Source of the DNA: Rhodoferax sp.
GTDB taxonomy: Bacteria; Pseudomonadota; Gammaproteobacteria; Burkholderiales; Burkholderiaceae_C
Length of the DNA: 64,000 bases
Direction: 5' to 3'
Assembly (NCBI GenBank): GCA_029865845.1
Contig: JARXAM010000023.1
Location: 1 to 64,000 of the forward strand
Each line of letters begins with the position of its first letter. Position 1 is the stretch's first letter. Below the pieces are notes generated by a model that was given only the letters and a program-made list of their open reading frames with translations, did no database searches and was not told where the DNA came from. Below, piece by piece: positions 34,562 to 45,110 of this stretch. A program made the position numbers and the translations under genes.

Positions 34562-34763
34562 GGTGTAAGCAAGGGGAAAACATTGCGCATCAAACTCTGC
34601 CCGCGAAAGTTCTTGGCCCAGCGCATGGGCGCCACCGCGAGGGCCAGCACGGCGTTTGTGCGTCGCAGCATGATACATTCGCCGGTTGATGTGTCCAGTG
34701 CCGTGCCGGTAGCGAAATGCCGTTGCGCACGGCGAACATAGTCCAGTCCCAGAGAGAGACGTC

Positions 34764-35924
<1,161 letters not shown>

Positions 35925-35940
35925 GGCGGAGCACAAGAAC

Positions 35941-36834
35941 ATGTCTATCTTTATCAACAAAGACACCAAAGTCATCACCCAAGGCATCACCGGCAAGACC
36001 GGCCAGTTCCATACGGAGAAGTGCCAGGAATACGCGAACGGCAAAAACTGCTTCGTGGCGGGTGTGAACCCCAAGAAGGCGGGCGAGTCCATCTTCAACA
36101 TCCCGATCTACGCGTCGGTCAAAGATGCCGCCGCCGAAACCGGTGCCACCGTGTCGGTGATTTATGTGCCACCCGCAGGTGCCGCCGCCGCCATTTGGGA
36201 AGCCGTGGAAGCCGACCTCGATTTGGCCATTTGCATTACCGAAGGCATCCCTGTCAAAGACATGCTGGAAGTACGCAACCGCATGAAGGCCAAGGAAGCC
36301 GCTGGTGGCAAAAAAACCCTGCTCTTGGGCCCCAACTGCCCCGGCCTGATCACGCCAGACGAAATCAAAATCGGCATCATGCCCGGCCACATTCACCGCA
36401 AAGGCCGCATCGGCGTGGTGTCCCGCTCCGGTACGCTCACCTATGAAGCGGTAGCGCAACTGACCGAAATCGGTCTGGGCCAATCGTCTGCGGTCGGTAT
36501 CGGTGGAGACCCGATCAACGGACTGAAGCACATCGATGTGATGCAAGCGTTTAACGACGATCCAGACACCGACGCGGTCATCATGATCGGCGAAATTGGC
36601 GGCCCCGACGAAGCCGAGGCGGCGCGCTGGTGCAAGCTCAACATGAAGAAGCCGGTCGTTGGCTTTATTGCCGGTGTGACCGCTCCCCCCGGCAAGCGCA
36701 TGGGCCACGCAGGTGCGCTCATTTCCGGCGGTGCGGACACGGCAGACGCCAAGCTGGCGGTGATGGAAGAGTGCGGTTTCAAAGTCACCCGCAATCCGTC
36801 CGAGATGGCCAAGCTGTTGAAGGCCTTGCTCTAA
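35941..36834 (+). CDS. sucD: Succinyl-CoA synthetase alpha subunit
   Basis: A 297-residue SucD. CoA-binding start [29 protein letters not shown], and the phospho-His in [14 protein letters not shown] 35941 is used; the frame runs back into sucC. It forms the catalytic heterodimer with SucC. Two tandem terminators follow. Confidence 0.98.
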   Translation: MSIFINKDTKVITQGITGKTGQFHTEKCQEYANGKNCFVAGVNPKKAGESIFNIPIYASVKDAAAETGATVSVIYVPPAGAAAAIWEAVEADLDLAICITEGIPVKDMLEVRNRMKAKEAAGGKKTLLLGPNCPGLITPDEIKIGIMPGHIHRKGRIGVVSRSGTLTYEAVAQLTEIGLGQSSAVGIGGDPINGLKHIDVMQAFNDDPDTDAVIMIGEIGGPDEAEAARWCKLNMKKPVVGFIAGVTAPPGKRMGHAGALISGGADTADAKLAVMEECGFKVTRNPSEMAKLLKALL

Positions 36835-36849
36835 CTGTCGGTAAGATGG

Positions 36850-36879
36850 CCCCTCGGTGCGAGGGGTATCGATTTTTTC
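36850..36879 (+). terminator. First terminator after sucCD
   Basis: CCCCTC-GGTGC-GAGGGG stem-loop followed, after six bases, by a T6 run at 36873-36878. Confidence 0.75.
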
Positions 36880-36882
36880 TAG

Positions 36883-36912
36883 ATGCCCGGTTCGCAAGAC
36901 TGGGCATTTTTG
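36883..36912 (+). terminator. Second terminator after sucCD
   Basis: ATGCCC and GGGCAT arms with a 13-base loop, followed directly by T5. It backs up the hairpin just upstream. The remaining DNA to 37138 holds a 13-bp tandem repeat (36910-36935) and no gene. Confidence 0.65.
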
Positions 36913-36935
36913 TTGAAGCGGATTGTTGAAGCGGA
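36910..36935. repeat. 13-bp perfect tandem duplication
   Basis: TTGTTGAAGCGGA occurs twice head to tail (36910-36922 and 36923-36935), the first copy starting in the T-run of the sucD terminator. Probably a replication slip; no function is implied. Confidence 0.7.
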
Positions 36936-37138
36936 CAGTGCAAGAATTAGCATGGCTTCAACGGGCATTCGCCCTGTGCAGTCTGGGCGCTGCCAGACGA
37001 TGGGGCGGGTGCGCCAGCCGGTAAAATTTAAATCGTGTCGTATGTGATGGATGGGGGCATTCAAAATGGCAGCAAGACCATGTTGACGAATGGCCCCTAG
37101 GTTCAGTCGGCTTCGGGCCACCATAAAGGGAATAGATG

Positions 37139-37801
37139 ATGCCGAAAATTGTTGTATCCATTGATGACGTTGTGATCAAGGAAGTGTCCATTACCGATGC
37201 GAAAACGACCTTGGGCCGCAGGCCCTACAACGACGTCGTGATCGACAACTTGGCGGTAAGTGGGGAGCACGCGCTGCTCACCTTGCAAGGCGCAGACTAC
37301 TTCCTCGAAGACCTCAACAGCACCAACGGCACCTACATCAACGGCAAAGCTATCAAGCGCCAGCGGCTCTCGTATGGCGACGCCATCGAAATCGGCAAGT
37401 ACGTCATCAAATTCATGGCCGACTTAGGGCAGGCCGCCAGTGGCGTTGCCAACGCACGGGGCTATTCCCCCTCAAGCACCGGCCAGGCCATGAACTCGGG
37501 GTACTCCACCCTGTTGGGCGAATCGCAAGGCTTGGGCATGTTCCAGGCGGCGATCAAAGTGCTCTCGGGTGCGTCTTCGGGGCGCGAAGTGCCGCTGACC
37601 AAGGTGGTCACCACCATCGGCAAACCCGGCGTCGCTGTGGCCGCCATCACACGCCGACCCGAAGGCTACGTGGTGCACCATGTGGAGGGCAGCGGCAACC
37701 CCACCCTGAATGGGTCCACCATCCAGGCCACCCAGCTTCCCCTCAAAAATGGCGACATCATCGAACTTGCAGGCACCCAAATGCAATTTGTGCAACTCTA
37801 A
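37139..37801 (+). CDS. Protein with two FHA domains
   Basis: A 220-residue protein. The first forkhead-associated domain (about 18-90) has the phosphothreonine-binding pattern LGRRPYNDVVIDNLAVSGEH ... LEDLNSTNGTYING. After a flexible linker a second, weaker FHA-like domain follows (about 135-215; TTIGKPGVAVAAITRRPEGY ... NPTLNGSTI) that lacks the GR-S-H residues. It likely reads a Thr phosphorylation signal. It is 74 bp upstream of the GAF-PilB ATPase gene and may modulate pilus or secretion ATPase activity. AAAGGGA is best spaced for ATG 37139. Confidence 0.85.
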   Translation: MPKIVVSIDDVVIKEVSITDAKTTLGRRPYNDVVIDNLAVSGEHALLTLQGADYFLEDLNSTNGTYINGKAIKRQRLSYGDAIEIGKYVIKFMADLGQAASGVANARGYSPSSTGQAMNSGYSTLLGESQGLGMFQAAIKVLSGASSGREVPLTKVVTTIGKPGVAVAAITRRPEGYVVHHVEGSGNPTLNGSTIQATQLPLKNGDIIELAGTQMQFVQL

Positions 37802-37875
37802 AGTGCCGCTGCGCAGGGCAGCGCACCCGCGCGCCGCCTGAGCAACACCGCCACGGCACCGTCACAAGGCCCCCC

Positions 37876-40296
37876 ATGAGCACTGTCACCCCCAAAACAG
37901 AGAGCGAGTTCAGCGGGGACACACTTTTTGCAGACTCCAAGTCGCCCCGCAGCAGGCGGCGTGGCATGACCTTTGAGGCCCTGTTTTACCGACAGTTGCA
38001 CCAGGTCACCGACCGTATTCATGGCAGCGAAAACCTTGAGCAGCTCATGCTCGACACCAGCCAAGACATCTGCAAACTCCTTAATGCAGACCGCCTCACG
38101 CTCTACGCCGTCACCGACGACGGGGGCTCCATCGTGTCTCAGGTCAAAACCGGCCTGAACACCAGCAAAGAGCTCAAACTCCCCATTTCCCCGCAAAGCC
38201 TGGCGGGCTATGCGGCTTACAGCCAGAGCGCTCTCAACCTACCCGACGTGTATGACGACGACGCCCTGCGCCGCATCCACCCCGCGCTGAACTTCCTCAA
38301 GGAAGTGGACAAACGCTCCGGCTACCGCACCCGGCAAATGTTGGTGGCCCCCATCCTGGAGGGCGGCACGCTGCACGGGGTGCTGCAAGTCATCAACAGC
38401 AAAAGCGGAGCGCCCTTTGGGGAGCTGGAGGTCGATGGGGTGGCCGAGCTGTGCAAAACCTTGGCAATTGCCATCCGCCAGCGCCGCCAAAAAACCGCCT
38501 GGGCCTCTGGCCGCTCACGCACCCCCTACGACCTGCTGGTCGATGCGGGCCTGCTCACCCAAGCGGAGCTGCTGCAACTCGCCCAACAGGCCCGCGATGA
38601 GGGCCACACGCTTGAGCACCTTCTGGTCGCGCAGCGCGGACTGCGCCCCGCCGATCTGGGCCCCGCGTTGGAAAAATACTTTCACCTCCCGTATGAGCCT
38701 TTCAGTGCGGGGCGCATCCGGTCCGAGGCGCTGCACGGCCCGCTCAAGCGCGAGTTTCTGGAGCAGCAGGGCTGGATTCCCCTGGAAGAATCGCCGCAAG
38801 GGCTGGTCATCATGTGCACCGACCCCGAAGCCACCAAAGGCTCGCGGGTGGTGCCCCAAGTCTTCCCGCGCATCAGCAGGTTTGCCTACCGCGTGACCAC
38901 CGAAGCCGAGTTCGCCGACACCCTCACCCAAATATTTGGCGGTGTGCAAGACAGCAGCAGCATCGACCAGTTGTTGGCCGACATGGACGGCAGCGTGCTC
39001 GAGGAGGGCGGCAACGACGAATCGCTAGAGTCCGCCGCCGCCGACAACGAACTCGTCAAGTTCGTCAACAAAGTCATCATCGACGCGTACCACCAAAAGG
39101 CCTCCGACATCCACATCGAGCCCATGCCCGGCAAGCTCAAAACCGGCATCCGCTTTCGGGTCGATGGCAGTTTGGTGCCCTACATCGAAGTGCCCGCGCA
39201 CTTCCGCCAGGCCATGGTCACGCGGCTCAAAATCATGTGCGACCTCGACATCTCCGAGCGCCGCAAGCCGCAGGACGGCAAAATCAAGTTCAAAAAATAC
39301 GGCCCGCTGGACATCGAATTGCGCGTGGCCACCATCCCCTCGGCCGGGGGTGTGGAAGACGTGGTCATGCGCATCTTGGCCGGGGGCGAGCCCATCCCGC
39401 TCGAAAAACTCGGCCTCACCGCCCACAACAAAGTGCGGCTGGAAGCCACTGTCAGCAAGCCCTACGGCCTGTTTTATGTGTGCGGCCCTACCGGCTCGGG
39501 CAAAACCACCACGCTGCACTCCATCCTCAAGTTTCTCAACACCCCGGACACCAAAATCTGGACCGCCGAAGACCCGGTGGAAATCACCCAAAAAGGCCTG
39601 CGCCAAGTCCAAATCAACAAAAAGGCGGGCATCGACTTCGCGCTGGTCATGCGTGCCTTTTTGCGGGCCGACCCCGACATCATCATGGTGGGCGAATCGC
39701 GCGACAAAGAAACGGTGTCTATGGGCGTGGAAGCCTCACTCACCGGGCACATGGTGTTTTCTACCCTGCACACCAACTCGGCCCCAGAGTCCATCACCCG
39801 CCTGCTCGACATGGGCATGGACCCCTTTAACTTTGCCGACGCCCTGCTCGGCATCCTGGCCCAGCGCCTGGCCAAAAAACTGTGCGACTGCAAACAAGCC
39901 TACGAGCCCAGCGCTGACGAGCTAGACCAGTTTTGCAAAGAATACGCCGAAGAACTGCGCCACACCCGCGCCTGGCGCGAGCACTACGACCAAGAAATGC
40001 AGCACCTGCGCGCCCACTGGTCGGCCATCTACGCCCAAGGCGGCCCGCTCAAGCTGTACCGGGCGGTGGGCTGCGACACCTGCAACCACACCGGCTACAA
40101 AGGCCGCGTGGGCCTGCACGAACTGATGGTGGCCGACGACGCCTTAAAAAAGCGCATCCAAGAGCGCGCCCGCGTGGCCGAACTGTTTTCGGTGGCGCTG
40201 GAGGGTGGCATGCGCACCCTCAAAATGGACGGCATGGAAAAGATCCTGCTCGGCCTGACGGACCTCAAAATGGTCCGACAAGTTTGTATTAAATAG
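37876..40296 (+). CDS. GAF-domain GspE/PilB-family ATPase
   Basis: An 806-residue hexameric secretion ATPase of the type II/type IV pilus family with extra N-terminal parts: a GAF domain (about 40-210; RQMLVAPILEGGTLHGVLQV), a GspE/MshEN-like N-domain (about 215-370) and the ATPase core. Walker A is GPTGSGKTTT, the Asp box and Walker B region give RADPDIIMVGESRDKET (GESRD replaces the usual GEIRD), and a zinc motif is split as CDC ... CDTCNHTG. The GAF domain suggests control by a small ligand. It is not clustered with pilC/pilD here; the pilin gene follows. Confidence 0.92.
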   Translation: MSTVTPKTESEFSGDTLFADSKSPRSRRRGMTFEALFYRQLHQVTDRIHGSENLEQLMLDTSQDICKLLNADRLTLYAVTDDGGSIVSQVKTGLNTSKELKLPISPQSLAGYAAYSQSALNLPDVYDDDALRRIHPALNFLKEVDKRSGYRTRQMLVAPILEGGTLHGVLQVINSKSGAPFGELEVDGVAELCKTLAIAIRQRRQKTAWASGRSRTPYDLLVDAGLLTQAELLQLAQQARDEGHTLEHLLVAQRGLRPADLGPALEKYFHLPYEPFSAGRIRSEALHGPLKREFLEQQGWIPLEESPQGLVIMCTDPEATKGSRVVPQVFPRISRFAYRVTTEAEFADTLTQIFGGVQDSSSIDQLLADMDGSVLEEGGNDESLESAAADNELVKFVNKVIIDAYHQKASDIHIEPMPGKLKTGIRFRVDGSLVPYIEVPAHFRQAMVTRLKIMCDLDISERRKPQDGKIKFKKYGPLDIELRVATIPSAGGVEDVVMRILAGGEPIPLEKLGLTAHNKVRLEATVSKPYGLFYVCGPTGSGKTTTLHSILKFLNTPDTKIWTAEDPVEITQKGLRQVQINKKAGIDFALVMRAFLRADPDIIMVGESRDKETVSMGVEASLTGHMVFSTLHTNSAPESITRLLDMGMDPFNFADALLGILAQRLAKKLCDCKQAYEPSADELDQFCKEYAEELRHTRAWREHYDQEMQHLRAHWSAIYAQGGPLKLYRAVGCDTCNHTGYKGRVGLHELMVADDALKKRIQERARVAELFSVALEGGMRTLKMDGMEKILLGLTDLKMVRQVCIK

Positions 40297-40414
40297 TACG
40301 CAGCATGACAAAATTGTCGGCCCTACGGTTGCCAAACCGGCGCATTAGTGTGTAAATCGTCATAAGCAATGTGAAAAACACCGCTACACTGCGCCGCGCA
40401 GCACCTATGCGGCT

Positions 40415-40430
40415 TGGCACGCTAACTGCA
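40415..40430 (+). promoter_or_regulatory. Sigma-54 promoter of the pilin gene
   Basis: TGGCAC-GCTAA-CTGCA: GG at -24 and GC at -12 are separated by exactly 10 bases. It lies 39 bp upstream of the pilin start, giving a leader of about 28 nt. Pilin genes in other proteobacteria are commonly RpoN/PilR controlled. Confidence 0.8.
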
Positions 40431-40468
40431 ATAGACTCAGCCTCTCATTTTCTTTTTTGGAGATTCAT

Positions 40469-41035
40469 ATGAAGCGTTCCGTACAACAGGGTTTCACCCT
40501 GATCGAACTGATGATCGTCGTGGCCATCATCGGCATCTTGGCCGCCGTGGCACTGCCTGCGTACCAGGACTACACCATCCGCGCCAAGGTCACCGAAGGT
40601 TTGACATTGGCTTCTGGACTCAAGCCTGTCGTAATGGACAACGCATCGAATGGAACACCCACTGCCAATGGTGGATTTTTTGCTGGTGTTCCCTCTGGGA
40701 CTGGCAGCGCAGCTACCGCTACTTGCTCTAACGGTGATCCGTGCGTAATGCGTCAGCCTAGCACTGCAGGGCTTACTAAAAATGTGAACTCCATCACAGG
40801 AGCTCCAGCGACTGGCCGAATCACGATTGCCTACCAGGCCGCCATCGCTGCAAGTACTGCCAACACTGTGGTGATTGTTCCTACGTCCGATGGTGCGCCG
40901 TTGGCTGCTGGAACTCCTCCCGCAGGCTCGACCACTTGGACTTGCTATTCTGCTGGTAAGGTATTGTTAGCAGGTACGACAGATGCTCATGGCGCTACTT
41001 TGTTGCCAAAGTACGTGCCAGCAGACTGCCGTTAA
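40469..41035 (+). CDS. pilA: Type IV pilin (type IVa major pilin)
   Basis: A 188-residue pilin precursor. The class III leader is seven residues (MKRSVQQG), cut before F in [19 protein letters not shown] with the conserved Glu at +5, followed by [18 protein letters not shown]. Four later Cys (ATCSNGDPC and WTCYSAG ... PADC) can form two disulfides, the last closing a C-terminal loop. TTTTGGAG precedes ATG 40469. Expected high expression from the sigma-54 promoter and a strong terminator after the gene. The central part is Thr/Ala/Gly rich. Confidence 0.95.
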   Translation: MKRSVQQGFTLIELMIVVAIIGILAAVALPAYQDYTIRAKVTEGLTLASGLKPVVMDNASNGTPTANGGFFAGVPSGTGSAATATCSNGDPCVMRQPSTAGLTKNVNSITGAPATGRITIAYQAAIAASTANTVVIVPTSDGAPLAAGTPPAGSTTWTCYSAGKVLLAGTTDAHGATLLPKYVPADCR

Positions 41036-41053
41036 TCGCACCCAGTGCATGCT

Positions 41054-41080
41054 AAAAGAGCGCCTCGGCGCTCTTTTTTT
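41054..41080 (+). terminator. Rho-independent terminator after the pilin gene
   Basis: AAAAGAGCGCC and GGCGCTCTTTT arms with a 2-base centre (functionally a 4-6 base loop) end in T7. Strong. The TfpZ gene begins right after, so it depends on read-through or its own promoter. Confidence 0.9.
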
Positions 41081-41098
41081 ATGGGGAAATCCAAGCCT

Positions 41099-41860
41099 AT
41101 GTGGGTACGTCTGAAATTCGCGGTCAAAGCTGCAGGCCTGCACTTGTTAGGTAGTGTGCTGGTGGCTGTGCTGGTGGCCGCCCTGGTGTTGGGCGTGTGG
41201 TACCCCGGCACCTTTCGCGACATGGCCGGTGGCGCGGGCTTGTTTGCGCTGCTGGTGTCGGTGGACGTGGTGTGCGGCCCCTTGCTCACCTGCGTGTTGT
41301 GGAGCCCGCACAAACCACGGGCAGAGTTGGGGCGCGATGTAGCGCTGGTTTTGGTGGTGCAGTTGGCAGCCTTGTGCTACGGGGTGTGGACCATGTGGGT
41401 GGCGCGGCCACTGTATGTGGTGCTGGAGGTGGATCGGTTTCGGGTGATCGCAGCCCCCGACATCCAGCTTGCAGACCTCCAAACGCTGCCCCCCACCTTG
41501 CAACCACGCTTGTGGGAGGGCCCGCGACTGGTGGGCATTCGCCCGCCGCTCAACGAGCAGGAGCGCATGCAGGTAATGGCTGATTCCTTGGTTGGTGGGC
41601 GAGATTACGCGCAGCGCCCCGCCTTTTACCTGCCCTATAACGACGGGGTGCGTGCCCAGGCCTTGCAGCGGTCCAAGCCGCTGTCCGCATTTGTGCAGCG
41701 CTATCCCGGCCAAGCGCCTTACGCTGCCCGCATCGCCAGCGCGCATGCGGCGCAGGTGGCCGACTACCGTTATGTGCCGGTCATGGCCCGTGGCGACTGG
41801 GTGGCCGTGATGGATGCCCGTGGCGAGGTCCATGGCTACCTCCAGGGCGATGGCTTTTAG
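41099..41860 (+). CDS. tfpZ: TfpX/TfpZ-type pilin accessory protein
   Basis: A 253-residue inner-membrane protein with three hydrophobic segments at the start (LHLLGSVLVAVLVAALVLGV, GLFALLVSVDVVCGPLLTCV, DVALVLVVQLAALCYGVWTM) and a periplasmic remainder. The conserved VWYPGTFRDMAGG and LYVVLEVDRFRVI match TfpZ-like proteins, which sit next to pilin genes and help surface display of their cognate pilin. ATG 41099 has GGGGA upstream; ATG 41081 abuts the terminator T-run and has none. Confidence 0.87.
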   Translation: MWVRLKFAVKAAGLHLLGSVLVAVLVAALVLGVWYPGTFRDMAGGAGLFALLVSVDVVCGPLLTCVLWSPHKPRAELGRDVALVLVVQLAALCYGVWTMWVARPLYVVLEVDRFRVIAAPDIQLADLQTLPPTLQPRLWEGPRLVGIRPPLNEQERMQVMADSLVGGRDYAQRPAFYLPYNDGVRAQALQRSKPLSAFVQRYPGQAPYAARIASAHAAQVADYRYVPVMARGDWVAVMDARGEVHGYLQGDGF

Positions 41861-41912
41861 CGCACCGCGGCACCTATGAAGTCCGGCTGGCCTTGCGCCG
41901 CTGCCCTTCGTG

Positions 41913-42299
41913 TCAAACTTTGATGACCGTATTGCTGTACAGAGCAACTAGAGGGTCATGCGTCAGCAGTCGCATAGGCTCAACGATTGCTTGTGCAACG
42001 AGCAGGCGGTCAAAGGGGTCACGATGGTGCGAAGCAAGCCCTTCAACGGCTAGCACATGCTCTGGTTCAATCGACAAGATCCGGTAACCAGCCGCCTTGA
42101 AATACTGCAAGGATTCCTGTCCTGAAACTGGCATGTCACCACGGCCCAAGGAATGCTTTATTGCAATCTCCCAGATACTTGCGGCGCTTACCCACACCGT
42201 TGACTTAGCGGACTGGATCAATTCCCTCGCCGCCGCAGACAACCTAGGACTGTCTGTGATTGCCCATAAGGCGATATGGGTGTCCAACAATAGATTCAA
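41913..42299 (-). CDS. PIN-domain toxin (VapC-like)
   Basis: A 128-residue PIN ribonuclease: NLLLDTHIALWAI with the first Asp, WVSAASIWEIAIK with the Glu, and HRDPFDRLLVAQA with two Asp. Start taken at TTG 42297-42299, which overlaps the antitoxin TGA and has GGGGAG six bases upstream; ATG 42321-42323 is the alternative and adds eight residues. It pairs with the Phd/YefM-type antitoxin. Confidence 0.88.
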   Translation of the reverse strand: MNLLLDTHIALWAITDSPRLSAAARELIQSAKSTVWVSAASIWEIAIKHSLGRGDMPVSGQESLQYFKAAGYRILSIEPEHVLAVEGLASHHRDPFDRLLVAQAIVEPMRLLTHDPLVALYSNTVIKV

Positions 42300-42544
42300 G
42301 AAGGCTCCCCACCAAAGAACCATGAGGCGACTTCTTCGTTGTGTGCATCAATGTCGTCCGGGACGTCAAACCTTCCCTTGGCGACCCCAATGCGCAAAGC
42401 AAGGGGTGCGGGTTCCACGGGAACCAGTTTCGCAGCAGGGCGTCCGTTGCGGGCAATGATGATTTCACGCTCGTACCCTTGCTCTATCGACTCCACCAAG
42501 CGAGATAGCGAGGATTTCGCCTCCAACATGTTGACAGCTTGCAT
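42296..42544 (-). CDS. Phd/YefM-family antitoxin
   Basis: An 82-residue antitoxin starting MQAVNMLEAKSSLSRLVESI, with EIIIARNGRPAAKLVPV, the standard Phd/YefM N-terminal DNA-binding fold, and an acidic toxin-binding tail. TTTGGAGG provides a strong ribosome site for ATG 42542-42544. It overlaps the toxin start by 4 bp. Confidence 0.9.
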   Translation of the reverse strand: MQAVNMLEAKSSLSRLVESIEQGYEREIIIARNGRPAAKLVPVEPAPLALRIGVAKGRFDVPDDIDAHNEEVASWFFGGEPS

Positions 42545-42652
42545 GTGTTGCCTCCAAATTCTGTGGTTTAGTCTAGTCTGGCTAATGTCATAAGGCAAGG
42601 CCCTTTAGCACCCCATAGGCCCACCCTGTGCGGCTGCCAGATACAGTAGGGC

Positions 42653-44221
42653 ATGTTCACGTTCTGGCCCCCTTCTCCCTTCACTTCCCGCGCCCCGGTG
42701 TTCCGAGGGCCGCGTTCTGCGCTCTGGCTCACGCTGCTGGTGGCGTGTGGGGCGCCGTGCCGCGCCCAAGCACCTGCACCTGCACCCGTGCAAGCCCAAG
42801 CGCCTGTGCCCTCCGCCGAGGCCAGCATGTCCCTGGCCGCCGAGCGGCGCTTGGGCGACCGCATTGTGCGGTCGGTGTACCAAGACCCGGACTATCTGGA
42901 CGACCCGGTGGTAGCGGACTATTTGCAGTCGGTCTGGCAGCCTTTGCGCGCGGCAGCGCGCCAGCGTGGTGACCTGTTGCCCGACATGGACGCCGCGTTT
43001 GCCTGGCAACTGCTGCAGGTGCGGGACCGGTCGGTCAACGCGTTTGCCCTGCCGGGCGGTTACCTGGGGGTGCATTTGGGCTTGCTGGGGGTGGTGGCCA
43101 ACAAAGACGAGCTGGCCTCGGTGCTGGCCCACGAGCTCAGCCACGTCACCCAGCGCCACATTGCCCGTTTGCTGGAGCGCCAAAGCGGCCAGGCGCCGTG
43201 GCTGGTGGGGGCCATGGTGCTGGCCGCATTGGCTGCCAGCAAAAACCCGGCTGGTGCGAACGCGGTCATCGTGGGTGGGCAGGCGGTGGCGGCGCAGGTG
43301 CAACTGAATTTTTCCAGAGACATGGAGCGCGAGGCAGACCGCGCAGGCTGGTATGTGGCCACCGATGCGGGCTTTGCCGCCCAGGGCTTTGTGAGCATGT
43401 TTGAAAAGTTGCAACACAGCAGCCGCAACAACGATGCCGGGCAGTTTCCCTACCTGCGCAGCCACCCGCTCACCACCGAGCGCATTGCCGACATGCAGTC
43501 GCGCCTGCCCGAAGGGGTGCAGCCCGTGCTGACCACCAGCCTGGAGCACGGCATGGTGGCGGCGCGCGCACGGCTGTTGGCCACCACCTCGGTGGACAGT
43601 GTGCGCAGCGCCTATGCCGAGGCGGCACCCGCTTTGGCCCTGCGGCACACGCGGGCGCAGCGGGCTGCGGCGTTGTATGGGGCGGCGTATGCGGCCATCC
43701 GTCTGCGCGAGTGGGACAAGGCGGCCGCCTGGCTGGACGCCCTGGAGGCCGTGGTGGTCGGTGACGTGGCGGCGCAGCGCCTGTGGCGCTTGCTGAGTGC
43801 CGAGTCAGCCAGCGCGCAAGATCAGCCCGCGCGTGGGCTGTGGGTGCTGGGCGCAGCAGCAGCCCCCCGCAGCCGCGCAGAACTGATGGCCTGGATACCC
43901 CTGAAGGTGGCTGTGGCAGAGCCGGGTGCGGCCGCCGACGCCGCGCAGTTGTGGTTGGCAGACCACCCCGACGACGCCAGCCTGTGGCAGTTGCTGGCCA
44001 GCGCCCGCGCTGCGCAGGGGCGCACGGTGGCCGCGGTGCGGGCCGAGGCCGAGGCCTATCGGTGCCTGTTGGACTACGCCGGTGCGGTTACGCGCCTGAA
44101 GGCGGCGCAGGCCCTGGCCGCCGCAGACCCGCAAAAGGCGGACTACATGGAGTCGGCCATTGTGGATGCCCGCCTGCGCCAACTGGAGCCCTTAGCGCGA
44201 GAACAAGCGGTCGAGCGCTGA
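42653..44221 (+). CDS. M48-family periplasmic metalloprotease (BepA-like)
   Basis: A 522-residue secreted protease: signal peptide (about 20-39), zinc motif HELSHVTQRH with the third ligand Glu in DMEREADRAG, then the SHPLTTERIADMQSR element typical of this group, and a C-terminal helical TPR-like part (about 320-515). BepA-type proteins degrade or chaperone outer-membrane assembly intermediates. Its last 30 bp overlap the convergent small membrane gene. Confidence 0.9.
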   Translation: MFTFWPPSPFTSRAPVFRGPRSALWLTLLVACGAPCRAQAPAPAPVQAQAPVPSAEASMSLAAERRLGDRIVRSVYQDPDYLDDPVVADYLQSVWQPLRAAARQRGDLLPDMDAAFAWQLLQVRDRSVNAFALPGGYLGVHLGLLGVVANKDELASVLAHELSHVTQRHIARLLERQSGQAPWLVGAMVLAALAASKNPAGANAVIVGGQAVAAQVQLNFSRDMEREADRAGWYVATDAGFAAQGFVSMFEKLQHSSRNNDAGQFPYLRSHPLTTERIADMQSRLPEGVQPVLTTSLEHGMVAARARLLATTSVDSVRSAYAEAAPALALRHTRAQRAAALYGAAYAAIRLREWDKAAAWLDALEAVVVGDVAAQRLWRLLSAESASAQDQPARGLWVLGAAAAPRSRAELMAWIPLKVAVAEPGAAADAAQLWLADHPDDASLWQLLASARAAQGRTVAAVRAEAEAYRCLLDYAGAVTRLKAAQALAAADPQKADYMESAIVDARLRQLEPLAREQAVER

Positions 44222-44542
44222 GTGGATGACCAAGCCCGCCAGGGTGTACACCAGTGAGCCGAGCAGGGCGGCCCCAAAGCCTTGCACCTGAAAGCCGTCA
44301 AGCATGCGCGCGGCCATCCAAAACATACCGGCGTTGATCACAAACAAAAACAGGCCCAGGGTGAGCAGCGTGATCGGCAGGGTCAGCACCACCAGCAGCG
44401 GGCGCAGCAGCGTGTTGAGCAGGCCGATGACCAGGGCCGCCATCAAGGCGGCACCAAAGCTGTGTACCTCCACGCCCGGGACGGCGTGGGCCATTGCCAG
44501 CAGCACCATTGCGCCGAGCAGCCATTTGCAAAGAAGTTTCAT
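44192..44542 (-). CDS. Phage-holin-family (PF04020 type) small membrane protein
   Basis: A 116-residue protein with four hydrophobic helices: WLLGAMVLLAMAHAVPG, FGAALMAALVIGLLNTLLRP, LPITLLTLGLFLFVINAGMF and GFGAALLGSLVYTLAGLVI. The NTLLRPLLVVLTLPIT and INAGMFWM patterns fit the YvlD-like family, named after holins but chromosomal and of unknown role. ATG 44540-44542 is chosen at the first helix; the open frame upstream is not coding. Confidence 0.85.
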   Translation of the reverse strand: MKLLCKWLLGAMVLLAMAHAVPGVEVHSFGAALMAALVIGLLNTLLRPLLVVLTLPITLLTLGLFLFVINAGMFWMAARMLDGFQVQGFGAALLGSLVYTLAGLVIHSALDRLFSR

Positions 44543-44666
44543 GCGGTCAGCATAGCAGCGCGGTGTGCGGGGTAATTGGTAAGGGCTAAGGGCTTGGTGG
44601 TGGGGGGCGGTGCGTTGCGGGGGCGCGTTATATGATGCGCGTCCGTTTCCCGGAGGGTGGTTTTCT

Positions 44667-45086
44667 TTGGCAGGCATACACATTACCGACCTGGAGTCGG
44701 CTATCAATTTTTGGCGCGTGCGCGATCCCTCGCCCGATGGCGTGTCCTTGCCCGCGCCCACACGGGCGCTGGCCGAGGTGTATGCCCTGCTGGTGTTTGG
44801 GCACGCCAGCGAGGTGGCGGAGTCCGACGTGTCGCCCGCTGCGTTAGCGGCGTGGCTTACGTGGTACGAGTCCACCCCCGATACCCCGTGCATCGCCATT
44901 TGCTCCACCAGCCAGGGAGATGCAGACTGCAAAGGCTGTGGCCGCACGTTTGACGAGGTGCAGCACTGGCCTGCCATGGGCCCGGCAGACAAGCGCGCCA
45001 CCTGGCGCCGCATCACCCTGGAGGGCACGGCCTGGCGCTTTAACCGCTATGCAGAACGGGCGGTCGAATCGCCGGGGCCACTGTGA
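44667..45086 (+). CDS. DUF3717-DUF1289 fusion protein
   Basis: A 139-residue protein of two short domains: an N-terminal DUF3717 (ITDLESAINFWRVRDP) and a C-terminal DUF1289 with Cys residues in CIAICSTSQGDADCKGCGRT, a C-x3-C ... C-x2-C arrangement that could hold a metal or cluster. Start is TTG 44667 with GGAGG about ten bases upstream; no ATG is available in frame near the conserved start. Function unknown. It converges on yaeQ. Confidence 0.8.
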   Translation: MAGIHITDLESAINFWRVRDPSPDGVSLPAPTRALAEVYALLVFGHASEVAESDVSPAALAAWLTWYESTPDTPCIAICSTSQGDADCKGCGRTFDEVQHWPAMGPADKRATWRRITLEGTAWRFNRYAERAVESPGPL

Positions 45087-45110
45087 CGGCGTGAGCCTGT
45101 GACCGAGGCG

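Noticed and set aside
41081..41098. ATG 41081 as the TfpZ start
   Set aside because: It directly follows the terminator T-run and has no ribosome site; ATG 41099 has GGGGA at a usable distance and begins at the typical N terminus.
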